Below, piece after piece: positions 4,950 to 11,787 of a DNA stretch of 11,787 nt. Source of the DNA: Pavlovales sp. CCMP2436 (taxonomy: Eukaryota; Haptophyta; Pavlovophyceae; Pavlovales); NCBI GenBank assembly GCA_026770615.1, contig MU631313.1, positions 67,299 to 79,085 on the forward strand, in the 5' to 3' direction. Both the position numbers and the translations under genes were made by a program. How positions within the stretch are numbered: the first letter of the stretch is position 1; each line of letters begins with the position of its first letter. The notes under the pieces are model-generated. The model was not told the DNA's origin, did no database searches, and worked only from the letters and a program-made list of their open reading frames with translations.

Positions 4950-6989
4950 CTAGCTCGGGGGTACGGGGTACGCAGCGGTGCCGCTGGCGGCACGCTGCCG
5001 CACTGCCGCAATGCTCTGCCGCCGCTCCTCGAGCTGCCTCCTCCTGCGCTCAAGGTCGGTGCGCAGCCCCACTGCAGAAAGCGCGCCCCCCAGCGGAACG
5101 CCGCCGCCGGAGCCAGCGGTAGCCCCAGGGGTGGTCGAGGCGAAGTACTCGCCCTCGCGATACCGAGCAGCGTCGGGCGCCGAGCCGTTGCGCAGAGCAG
5201 AGGAGGCAGAGATGGCGGGTGAAAAATACGGCTGCTGCGCTGAGCTATACGGCTGCAGCGCTGAGCCGTAGGACTGGGCAGCCAAGAAGGGCGTCTGTAC
5301 CCCTCCGTAAGGCGGCTGCACTGACCCGTACGGCTTCTCAGCCAGGGAGGGCGAAGCGTCCATCGGCCGCCGGCCCGCTAGACCACCCGGCGTGGCCAGT
5401 TCTTGATTCTGCTGTGGCGTGGCGAGCACGTCGCCCGACCCACCGCCCTCCCGCTGCCGCACCCTGGGGCCCACCCCCACTCTGTCTGGCGGCAGCGGTG
5501 AGCTGGCGCCCGACCCACCGACCTCCCACTGCGCGCCCTCTCCGTACCTTCCGGAAGACGCCCCACTGCCGCCCACTGCAGCAGTGCGCTCGGGGTGCAC
5601 TCTAGCTGCCGGGGTTGGGCCCGCGGGCGCGTCGAGTGCGAGTGCTCCCCAGGAGGCCTGCAGCTGGCGGCTGCTCGCGGCGGAGGCGGCGTCGGCGGCG
5701 CTCCCGACGCGGATGACCTCCTTGCCAAGCAGCTCGACCCTCTCCCCGATCCGCCTCGCGCGCGCCAGCGACTCGGCGCGGCTCGCCTCGAGCTCGACGC
5801 GCAGCTCGTCCTTGGTCGCCAGGGAGAGCAAGCGCTGCTCGAGCAACAGGAGCTCCTTGCTGCGCGCCAGCTCGGGGAGCAGCGCGTCGAGCGCAACGGC
5901 GCGGTCGCCCGCCAGCTCGAGCGCAGTGGCGAGCCAGTTGAGCCTCTCCGCCACGTCTTCGCGCGAGTTGCGCGCGTCGGCCTCCGCCGCCTGCCGCTCG
6001 GCCGCGAGCGCACGGCTGAGCTCGTCGAGCTGCGCGGCGACGCCGTCGCGCCCGACCTTGGACTTGAGCTCGGTGTCCGTCCGCCGGACGACCTGGAGAG
6101 CGAGCTCGAGCTCGCCCTTCAAATCGTCCGAGCGGCGGGCGAGTCCGCGCTCCGAGACGACAGCGGCGTGTCGCACCTGCACGGTGGGAAAAAAGGAGAG
6201 GGGAGAGTTGGGGTCGCTGCTGCCACGGACAAGTCCTTGCAAGCGTGTGTAGCGCGCCTGGGAGTGGATGTTGAAGGAGCGTGCTATATATATAGAGGGG
6301 CTTGGTTTGCGACGACACACCTCGGAGAGCCGCGAGTCGAATTCGGACGCGAGCGCACCCAGCTCGGCGCGGATCTCGCGCTCCGCTCGCTCGATCGAAT
6401 CGGTGGCAGCGAGCTTTGCGATTTGCTGCGTGTGCAGACTGACGGCCGCGTCGTTCCCATCGCTGGCCCGCTCGAGCGCCGTCGCGCGCTCAACCCACGC
6501 GTCCGAGGAGGCGCGTAGCTGCTGCTCAAGCCCCTGGCGCGTAGCCTGCAGCTGCTCCAACGATACCGCTGCGACGAGCTGCTGCTCGACGAGCGCCATC
6601 TGCTTCGCCGACGCGCACGACTTCACCTCGTTGTGGACCTCGGTCAGCAGTAGAAGCCGTCTCGAGTCTCGGGCGTCGATCGTCTCCACTGCCGCGTTGA
6701 ACTTTGAGGCGAGGGTCTCGAAGGTCCGTGCGATGCCCTCTCGCGCCGCTCGCGCCTCCGACTCGACGCGGCGGACCTCGCGCTCGGAGGCGCGCGCCGC
6801 GATCGAAGCGTCCAGCCCGTCCAGCCGGCGCTCGACGCTGCTCACCATCCGCTCCATGTCTGTTCTCAGCTGCGCGCTCTCGCCCTTCTGGCGCTGCGCG
6901 GCCTCGAGCAGCTCGCCGAGCAGCTGCTGTAGGCCATCCATCATGACGAGCCGCGACAGGTCCACCGCAGGCACCGGGCCGGTCGACAT
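4950..6989 (-). CDS. Coiled-coil protein with Pro/Tyr/Gln-rich tail (one intron)
   Basis: The gene runs from the ATG at 6987-6989 to a tag at 4950-4952, with an intron at 6177-6320. The spliced product has 631 residues, joined E223 to V224. Residues 1 to about 440 are almost entirely heptad-like, with charged and leucine positions (for example LQQLLGELLEAAQRQK near the N-terminus and SKELLLLEQRLLSLATKDEL later), which predicts long coiled coils. A disordered segment with GGSGASS twice follows. Then comes a run of short PY/PF units (KPYGSVQPPYGGVQTPF, SYGSALQPYSSAQQPYF) at about 5215-5345. The last part holds one more helix (DLERRRRQLEERRQSI). There is no signal peptide or membrane segment. 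The architecture suits a cytoskeletal, basal-body or scaffold protein, but no specific family is recognised. The gene is divergent from the helicase gene, with about 390 bp between the start codons. Confidence 0.75.
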   Translation of the reverse strand: MSTGPVPAVDLSRLVMMDGLQQLLGELLEAAQRQKGESAQLRTDMERMVSSVERRLDGLDASIAARASEREVRRVESEARAAREGIARTFETLASKFNAAVETIDARDSRRLLLLTEVHNEVKSCASAKQMALVEQQLVAAVSLEQLQATRQGLEQQLRASSDAWVERATALERASDGNDAAVSLHTQQIAKLAATDSIERAEREIRAELGALASEFDSRLSEVCRRKPSPSIYIARSFNIHSQARYTRLQGLVRGSSDPNSPLSFFPTVQVRHAAVVSERGLARRSDDLKGELELALQVVRRTDTELKSKVGRDGVAAQLDELSRALAAERQAAEADARNSREDVAERLNWLATALELAGDRAVALDALLPELARSKELLLLEQRLLSLATKDELRVELEASRAESLARARRIGERVELLGKEVIRVGSAADAASAASSRQLQASWGALALDAPAGPTPAARVHPERTAAVGGSGASSGRYGEGAQWEVGGSGASSPLPPDRVGVGPRVRQREGGGSGDVLATPQQNQELATPGGLAGRRPMDASPSLAEKPYGSVQPPYGGVQTPFLAAQSYGSALQPYSSAQQPYFSPAISASSALRNGSAPDAARYREGEYFASTTPGATAGSGGGVPLGGALSAVGLRTDLERRRRQLEERRQSIAAVRQRAASGTAAYPVPPS
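6177..6320 (-). other. Intron of the coiled-coil gene, 144 nt
   Basis: The donor is GAG|gtgtgtcgtc and the acceptor is tttttcccaccgtgcag|GTG, with a pyrimidine-rich run (ctctcccctctcctttttt) before it. The frame stays open through the intron because its length is a multiple of three and it holds no stop. The encoded 48 residues (with IYIARSFNIHS and similar) break the heptad pattern and their codon use is not GC-biased. That is why splicing is preferred over an uninterrupted reading. The intron also contains a short tatatatata run. Confidence 0.8.
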
Positions 6990-7380
6990 GGCCAGCAGAT
7001 CGCCTGCTTAGCCGCCCGCGTCGCCGAGCAGCTGCTGAGGGTGGCGTGCCGAGCAGCTCGCTCGTCGAGCAGCCTCCTGCAGCAGGGCCGGCGAAACCCG
7101 TTCAAAATTCATGCACTTTTAAAACCGGTACAGGCGAGATGCTGCGAGATGCTGCGAGATGCCCAGAGGCGAGGTGCTCAGGGGCGGCTGATGGAAGTGG
7201 ATCAGAGGAGGCTCGGCACGAGCGACTGCGAAGGGGCCTTGACGTCGAGCAGCATGCCGGGCCCCCTGGTCCACGGTGAGGAGCGACGATTTAAATCGAC
7301 GCAGCGATTTTAATCCACTTGCATCGCAGCCTGAGCCCCGTCGCCCGTCGCCGTCCGAGCGCGTCGAGCGCGCGCGAGTC
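6990..7380. promoter_or_regulatory. Shared upstream region of the divergent coiled-coil and helicase genes
   Basis: The two start codons point away from each other across this gap, so both promoters and 5' UTRs must lie within or near it. It contains a 10-bp unit gcgagatgct repeated 2.7 times at 7134-7160, and AT-rich ttttaaaacc at about 7117-7126 and gatttaaatcg at 7288-7298. No TATA box or known factor site is certain. The helicase frame is open back to a GTG at 7276, but no in-frame ATG precedes 7381. Confidence 0.45.
7134..7160. repeat. 10-bp tandem repeat gcgagatgct, 2.7 copies
   Basis: Perfect units are seen at 7134-7143 and 7144-7153, with a partial third to 7160. Each copy brings an ATG, so an upstream transcript of the helicase gene would carry several short upstream starts. 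Confidence 0.85.
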
Positions 7381-9105
7381 ATGGGCAACAAGGACGGCGA
7401 CGAGGCCGATCGGGCTGCTGCCAAGGCCGCGAAGAAGGCCGCCAAGCGCGCGGTCGGCGAGGGCGAGGCCCCGCCGTCCAAGAAGGCCAAGCCCGAGGCC
7501 GCTGACGGCGGCGCGGTGGCCGATGTGGACGCCAAGGCGGCGCGAAAGAAGGAGAAGAAGGAAAAGCGCGCAAAAGAGGAGGCCACGCCTGCGGCCAAGG
7601 GCGGCTCGACTGAGCCCGCTCGCGAGGCCGGCGCGCCCAAGCCCGCCAAAGCCGCGCCTGCGAGCCACGCGGGCGATGAGCACGCAAACTACCGGGCGCT
7701 GCATCAGATCAGCGTCGGCGAGGGGACGGACGCCGCGGCGCTGCCACCGTGCGTGCTCGAGTTCTCAAAGGCGCCGTTTGCGCCGGTGCTGGTGAAGGCG
7801 CTCAGGAGCGCCGGCTTCGCGAGCCCGACGCCGATCCAGGCGCAGGCGTGGCCCATCATGATGACTGGCGTCGACCTGATCGCGGTGGCCAAGACGGGCT
7901 CGGGCAAGACGCTCGCCTACCTCCTGCCCACGCTGCACGCAGCCTCGCGCTTGGGCGGCGACGCGCCCAAGGCCACGCCGTTTGCGCTGGTCCTCGCGCC
8001 CACGCGCGAGCTGGCGATCCAGATCAACGAGGCAGGCGTCAAATACGGAGCGGCGCTTGGCATCAAGTCGGTGTGCGTGTACGGCGGCGCGCCCATGCCA
8101 GCGCAGAAGACAGCGCTAACGCGCGACAGGCCGCACGTGGTGGTGGCGACGCCGGGGCGACTGGTCGACCTGCTCAACCAGCAGGCGCTCAGCCTGGGCG
8201 CCTGCAGCGTGATCACGCTGGACGAGGCGGACCGGATGCTCGATATTGGGTTCGGCGAGCAGATCTCGCAGGTGGTTTTATTATTATATTCTTCTTCGTC
8301 GACGTCTTGTAATTATATGATGATGATGATGATGATGATCAAAATATCTGTATTATATTCTTATTATATTCGTATTATGTTCTTATCCTATTAAAAGGTC
8401 TTCGGCCTGCTGCCGGCCAAGCGGCAGACGCTCTGCTTCTCCGCGACCTGGCCTAAGGCGGTGCGCAAGCTCGCGTCCACGTACATGCGCAAGGATGCCA
8501 CGACCACGCTCTTCATCGGCGGCGGCGTCGACTGCGAGCTCGAGGCGAACACGGCGGTGTCGCAGCTCTTCGTCCACGCGACGGACGACGAGAAGGACAA
8601 GAAGCTCTACGAATTCCTCTGCGCGCTCGAGCCGGGCGCGCGCGTCGTCGTGTTCGCCAACACCAAGCGGCGCGTGGAGAGCCTGTCCAAGCGCTTCTAC
8701 GACGAGGGCTTCGGCACGTGCGCCATCCATGGGGACAAGAAGCAGAACGAGCGCGACGCGTCGCTCCGCAGCTTCGTCAACAACGAGTGCCCGCTCATGT
8801 TCGCCACCGACGTGGCCGCGCGCGGGCTCGACATCAAGGGGGTGACGCACGTGGTCAACTTCGACATGGCCAAGGACGTGGAGTCTTACGTCCACCGGAT
8901 AGGCCGGACAGGCCGCGCCGGCGAGTTAGGCGCGTCCCTCACGTTCTGGAACCCCGACTACGACAAGGAGTGCGCGCCCGCCCTCGTCAAGATCGCGAAG
9001 GACGCCGGGCAGCCCGTGCCCGACTGGCTGCTCAAGTTCGAGAAGACCAAGGGCAGCAAGCAGTGGAAGGTCGAGGATATCAACATGCCGCCGGCGGGCG
9101 CTTGA
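7381..9105 (+). CDS. DEAD-box ATP-dependent RNA helicase, Dbp3-like (one intron)
   Basis: With the intron 8272-8397 removed, the product has 532 residues: exon 1 encodes 1-297 and exon 2 298-532. All helicase motifs are present: Q motif SPTPIQ (Q153), motif I AKTGSGKT (170-177), Ia PTRELA (207-212), Ib TPGR (257-260), II DEAD (281-284), III SAT (312-314), IV VVFANTKRR (from 380), V DVAARGLD (435-442) and VI HRIGRTGR (463-470). The first 100 or so residues are rich in Lys, Ala and Glu (KKAKPEA, ARKKEKKEKRAKEEA), a typical nucleolar tail. The C-terminal GQPVPDWLLKF and the FSATWPK motif resemble yeast Dbp3, which helps process pre-ribosomal RNA; DDX5-type helicases are the alternative. The ATG at 7381 has G at +4 and is the first Met in frame. 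Function in ribosome assembly is inferred from similarity. Confidence 0.93.
8272..8397 (+). other. Intron of the helicase gene, 126 nt
   Basis: The junctions are TCGCAG|gtggtttta and cctattaaaag|GTCTTC, joining ISQ to VFGLLP, where the family needs a continuous sequence between motifs II and III. The intron is strikingly AT-rich against GC-rich exons. It contains (atg)7 at 8317-8337 and several ttattatattc-like words. If retained, translation would continue through nearly all of it to a taa at 8392-8394 and lose the second RecA domain. Confidence 0.92.
8317..8337 (+). repeat. (ATG)7 microsatellite inside the helicase intron
   Basis: Seven perfect atg units in tandem, in the same phase as the exon 1 reading frame, so intron retention would encode seven methionines. 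Confidence 0.95.
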
Positions 9106-9519
9106 CCCTGAATCGTCGACCGCTGCTCGGTCTCTTATATGCTTGGCTATATCTCGTAGTTATTTTATATTTTATTCTGGGGTCTACGACTACGAGATAA
9201 ATGAGGACGCGCTAACTAACGTACCTAAACCCTTATTAGATTTGATATTGGTCACTTTTGTACATGTCGGGTCCTAATAAGTCAACTACATACGCTTAAA
9301 AAAATAAATACTTCTAAAGAGCTGGGTTTGTTGCTCATAATATAAGCTTAACGAAGTTCATTTAACTTTATCGTTTTATTTAAATCAAAGAAAAGTTTTC
9401 AACTGTTCATCACTTAATTTTTTTGACATGATGTAATCTACGATTGAGCACTGCTGACAATAACTAATTGAGCTGAACTAACTACTACGCGTCCCATATT
9501 CGAAAGTTCGTCAAACATT
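9106..9519. other. AT-rich spacer after the helicase gene
   Basis: This holds the 3' region of the helicase and of the minus-strand gene ending at 9520. It is AT-rich with copies of a TAACTAA-like word (9211-9220, 9461-9468, 9475-9485). No gene, RNA or strong repeat is seen. Confidence 0.5.
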
Positions 9520-10255
9520 TCAGTTCACTCGGGCGCGGATCTGACCCGGCGACGCCCGCTGCCACTTGGGCCTGGCCGGACGCGCTCCCGTATCGAACCC
9601 CCCCGCGCCACCGGAGCTGCTGACGGCGGGGGAGACGTTGGCGATGTCGGCGGGAAGGACGCCGCGTAGAAGTCCTGCCTGTGGCTTGCCCGGCTGCTGC
9701 GGCTGCAGCTGCGGCTGCGCCGGCTGCATTTTGCGCGGGAGATCGCTTTTGAAAAGCGACGAGGGCGACGGCTCATCGAAAGCCGCCAGGCCGGCGGGGC
9801 GAGCGCGCATGCCGGGAACGGACACGCTCGGCGAGGTGGCGGTGGGACGGGGGCTGCGCGGGGCTAGGGCGCGCTTGCTGTGCTTCCGGCTGTCAGCTGG
9901 CTCTGCAAGCAGCGACGCGGGAGACGTAGCGAGGAGGGCAGAGCCAGTGTCCGCTGCGCCAGTGTCCGCTGCGCAAGGGTCTGCCGATCGAGCGAGCGGC
10001 CTCGGAGCAGTCTCGGCAGGTGGCGTGCCGTAGGGCGAAGGGGTCGGTGTTGGCCGTTGGCTGCTGCTGCCTCTGCTGCTGCCTCCGCCCGCCCCGCTGC
10101 TGCACGGCATTGCCCGCTCAGAGTCTGGGACAGTGGGTAGCACTGATGTTCCCGACAGCGCTAAGGCCCCAGAGTTACTGTTATTGACTCCGTTGGATTT
10201 TAAAGAGTGCAATCGGAGCGCACGCAGCTGTCCAGTGTCCGCTCCCACTGCCTGC
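9520..10255 (-). CDS. Ser/Pro/Ala-rich protein, probable last exon
   Basis: The frame is open from a tag at 10282-10284 down to the stop at 9520-9522 and has no ATG until M at 10108-10110. It is therefore probably the 3' exon of a spliced gene. The most pyrimidine-rich acceptor is cctggccgccaccacag|G, giving an exon from 10255 with one base completing a codon. Tag-adjacent acatattag (exon from 10281) is an alternative. The encoded region of about 244 residues is low in complexity: PTPTPSPYGTPP, a tandem AADTG AADTG from a 15-bp duplication at 9944-9973, proline-directed SPRP/SPS sites and a Gln/Pro run (QPQLQPQQPGKPQ). It ends with RPARPKWQRASPGQIRARVN. No domain is recognised; it is most likely disordered. 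If unspliced, the ORF would be 196 residues from 10110. Confidence 0.45.
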
Positions 10256-10921
10256 CTGTGGTGGCGGCCAGGGCTCGGAGCCTAATATGTATATATATAT
10301 ATATTTATCAGAATATTATAAAAAATCGAATAAGAATGAGAACAATACAACAACACGAATAGTTCATGGGTTAAAAAAAAAAAAATCGACGAGTTGCGAG
10401 AGGCGAGAGGGAGGGTAGCGGGAGCTGCTTAGGACTAGGGGGGCTAGGGCAATGGGCTAGGGCTATGGGTTGTAATAGTAGTGTAGTAGAAGTAGTAGCA
10501 GCAGAAGAAGTGAAAACGTAGTTGCAGTAAGTTGGGGGACGTTCAAAAAGTGGGGACGTTAAAAAAGTAGTAGCAGCAGTAGCAGTGCCAGAGCGCCAAT
10601 GAAAGGAAAGGCGTGCCAGAGCGTCAAAGTAAACGTTCAAAAAGTAGTAGCAGCAGTAGCAGCAGTAGCAGTAGTAGGAAAGGCGTGCCAGAGCGCCAAA
10701 GTAAACGTTCAAAAAGTAGTAGCAGCAGTAGCAGCAGTAGCAGTAGTAGGAAAGGCGTGCCAGAGCGCCAAAGTCGATCGAGTCCTGAGGCGAGAGGGCG
10801 GGTAGTAAGCAATGATTATGGCAATGGCGTTTACTAATAGTTCTTCTAACGTCCCCTAACTTGCAGCCCGAAGGCGTACGGGCATGGCTAGTTCGGGCTA
10901 AGCTTTTTTTTTTTAACGCAC
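10256..10921 (-). other. Putative intron holding a minisatellite
   Basis: The segment lies between the two putative minus-strand exons and shows no coding sequence of its own. It holds an AT dinucleotide run at about 10287-10305, an A-rich stretch near 10373-10385, the 72-bp minisatellite, a 19-bp near-identical direct repeat at 10400-10418 and 10787-10805, and a hairpin followed by T11 at 10865-10914. The donor would be CCCTG|gtgcgt. The intron assignment depends on the two exon calls. Confidence 0.35.
10605..10774. repeat. 72-bp minisatellite with nested AGC/AGT trinucleotides
   Basis: Units start at 10605, 10677 and 10749 (two full and one partial copy), each beginning ggaaaggcgtgccagagcg. 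The full units differ at only one base (t or c in the word gagcgYcaaag). The second half of each unit is an (agc/agt)n run. A more degenerate partial copy precedes at about 10539-10600. The period is 24 codons, so several frames stay open on both strands without any need for a protein. Confidence 0.95.
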
Positions 10922-10974
10922 CAGGGCGCTAAAGTCGAGCGAGCGAGTCGCGCTGCCACCTCCGCGCCCAGCGC
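10922..10974 (-). CDS. Putative 53-nt internal exon
   Basis: A GC-rich island stands between AT microsatellites and a T tract. On the minus strand it begins after tatatttcttcatccag, a good acceptor, and ends at CCCTG|gtgcgt, a good donor. It encodes ALGAEVAARLARSTLAP and part of a Trp codon, an amphipathic helix-like segment. It leaves two bases that fit the one base at the start of the exon at 10255, and it can follow the exon at 11686-11760 in phase 0. The call rests only on splice signals, composition and phase. Confidence 0.35.
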
Positions 10975-10981
10975 CTGGATG

Positions 10982-11165
10982 AAGAAATATACATATATAT
11001 ATACATAAATAAATAAATATATGTAAATAAATAAAATGTATATACATATACATATACATATACATAATACATATACATATACATATAAATATACATACAC
11101 ACATAGGGGGAAGGGTGAAAATAAAGTCATTCGTATGATATATATATATATATAAACACATACAT
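10982..11165. repeat. AT-rich microsatellite block
   Basis: This consists of imperfect (at)n, (atac)n, (catata)n and (aaat)n runs with few other bases, including acatatacatatacatat repeats near 11040-11095 and (at)n near 11140-11152. Open frames through it (Tyr/Ile/Val only) are artefacts of the repeat. Confidence 0.95.
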
Positions 11166-11685
11166 ATATACTCGTATATAATTCGTGGGACAGGTGCTAT
11201 ACACCCACATACAAAAAAGGCAATGGATGCTATATACAGGGCAACGTTAAAACAAAAATCGCACCCCGCCTTGCACTGCTACATGTATTTTTGTGTGAAG
11301 CAGTACATGTTTGAACTGCCTTTCTTTGGCAGTTGCCCGGATTCGGCCCAGTCCGGATTCGAATTAGTCTGCTGTCACGAGTTGCTGCACAATCGTTCTC
11401 GCCCCATGTATATTTCGCACCCTGCCATGCACTGCTACCGCTAAACGCACTCGCTCCAAGGGATTTTAGAGTTCGAAGACGATGTGTATTGTAACATAAA
11501 TATCACACAAAGCCCGAGCTACCTTCTCTTTCTCCCAATATAAGTATATTGCACCTATATTAGTATAAGTATATTATATATTCTAGAATATACATGGTAC
11601 CGCTAATAAGGAAGATATATTGTACCTTACCTAACTCCCTAATCTAAGTATATAGCTCGGGGGGTAGAATATAAGTATATTGTAC
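11166..11685. other. Region right of the microsatellites, putative intron of the edge gene
   Basis: No firm gene is seen. A plus-strand ATG frame of 73 codons lies at 11223-11444 (see findings). A 24-bp segment is repeated with two mismatches at 11259-11282 and 11415-11438. A small hairpin aactgcc/ggcagtt sits near 11314-11334. The word atattgYacct occurs near 11546-11556, 11617-11627 and 11677-11687, the last overlapping a donor site. A perfect 16-bp palindrome tatattctagaatata is at 11577-11592. Confidence 0.5.
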
Positions 11686-11760
11686 CTGTACCACTCGCTC
11701 GACCTCCTGAAGAAAACTGTCCGGCGGATGACCGAGCAGTGGAGGAGGCTGAGAGTCGGG
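11686..11760 (-). CDS. Putative 75-nt internal exon of the right-edge gene
   Basis: On the minus strand the segment is preceded by a classic acceptor: about 24 pyrimidines (cctctccc..., then tttttttttt) ending in cag at 11761-11763. It is followed by the donor GTACAG|gtacaatat. It is exactly 25 codons, open and protein-like: PDSQPPPLLGHPPDSFLQEV and then ERVVQ. The proline-rich start resembles the composition of the exon at 9520-10255. Phase 0 at both ends is compatible with joining the exon at 10974. Identity of the protein is unknown. Confidence 0.45.
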
Positions 11761-11787
11761 CTGAAAAAAAAAGGGGGGGGGGAGAGG
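11761..11787 (-). other. Polypyrimidine tract and 3' splice site at the window edge
   Basis: The plus strand reads ctg, then an A run, a G run and gagagg. On the minus strand this is cctctcc, C and T runs, then cag, a near-ideal intron end. The homopolymers could also be sequencing-sensitive, so their exact lengths are uncertain. Confidence 0.55.

Noticed and set aside
4697..5053. 118-codon minus-strand frame at the end of the coiled-coil gene
   Set aside because: It overlaps the coiled-coil C-terminus in another frame and has no known domain. A spliced alternative C-terminus is conceivable but no clear splice pair was found.
5595..6518. Plus-strand frames of 277-307 codons opposite the coiled-coil gene
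   Set aside because: They are antisense to regular heptad-coding sequence, run across the intron and have no motif; the minus strand has splice signals and heptads.
9566..10033. Plus-strand Cys-rich frame (GCCGCSCGCAGC)
   Set aside because: It starts with TTG, and the Cys run is the complement of the Gln/Pro/Ala repeat of the minus-strand exon, which has a better composition and a natural stop.
10605..10774. CRISPR-like array
   Set aside because: The units are contiguous, with no unique spacers, so this is a minisatellite.
10599..10837. Repeat protein of 24-residue units across the minisatellite
   Set aside because: Because the 72-bp period is a multiple of three, frames stay open on both strands. 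None has a good start, and the contents are low-complexity Ala/Val or Ser or Leu runs.
10888..11161. Hydrophobic Tyr/Ile/Val frames on the minus strand
   Set aside because: They are translations of AT microsatellites and are not membrane proteins.

Overview
The window reads as nuclear DNA of a GC-rich unicellular eukaryote, most likely a photosynthetic protist such as a haptophyte, pelagophyte or related alga. The reasons are short GT-AG introns, long GC-rich coding blocks separated by AT-rich spacers full of simple repeats, a DEAD-box helicase of nucleolar Dbp3 type, and an aldo/keto reductase that resembles plastid proteins of plants and carries a secretory-type leader. The lineage is an inference; no marker in the window fixes it.

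Layout from left to right. (1) Positions 1-96 may be an internal exon of a minus-strand gene leaving the window on the left. (2) An AT-rich spacer follows, with a strong imperfect hairpin at 652-734 and an 18-T tract at 917-934. (3) A minus-strand, intronless aldo/keto reductase lies at 1063-2358. (4) A divergent spacer holds one possible 33-codon small ORF at 2617-2718. (5) A plus-strand F-box-like protein of unknown target lies at 3047-4384; its first F-box segment is tandemly triplicated in frame. (6) A minus-strand coiled-coil protein with a Pro/Tyr/Gln-rich tail lies at 4950-6989 and has one intron. (7) It is transcribed divergently from a plus-strand DEAD-box RNA helicase at 7381-9105, also with one intron. 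(8) After an AT-rich spacer, the right end is best explained by a minus-strand multi-exon gene. It has a Ser/Pro/Ala-rich last exon (about 9520-10255), a small GC-rich exon (about 10922-10974) and a further exon at 11686-11760, which is preceded by a polypyrimidine acceptor at the window edge. Its introns hold a 72-bp minisatellite and long AT microsatellites.

The genes do not form an evident pathway. The helicase probably serves ribosome assembly, the reductase plastid redox metabolism, and the F-box protein possibly ubiquitin ligation. The coiled-coil protein and the right-hand gene have no assignable function. The more unusual signals are structural: two interleaved perfect 12-bp inverted repeats (pseudoknot geometry) inside the reductase coding sequence, repeated in-frame duplications near protein N-termini, two complete introns whose lengths are multiples of three (one without stop codons), and a minisatellite that shares a 15-nt core with a neighbouring putative exon. 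I see no CRISPR array, rRNA, convincing tRNA or intact transposon. I do not see a clear new biological system.
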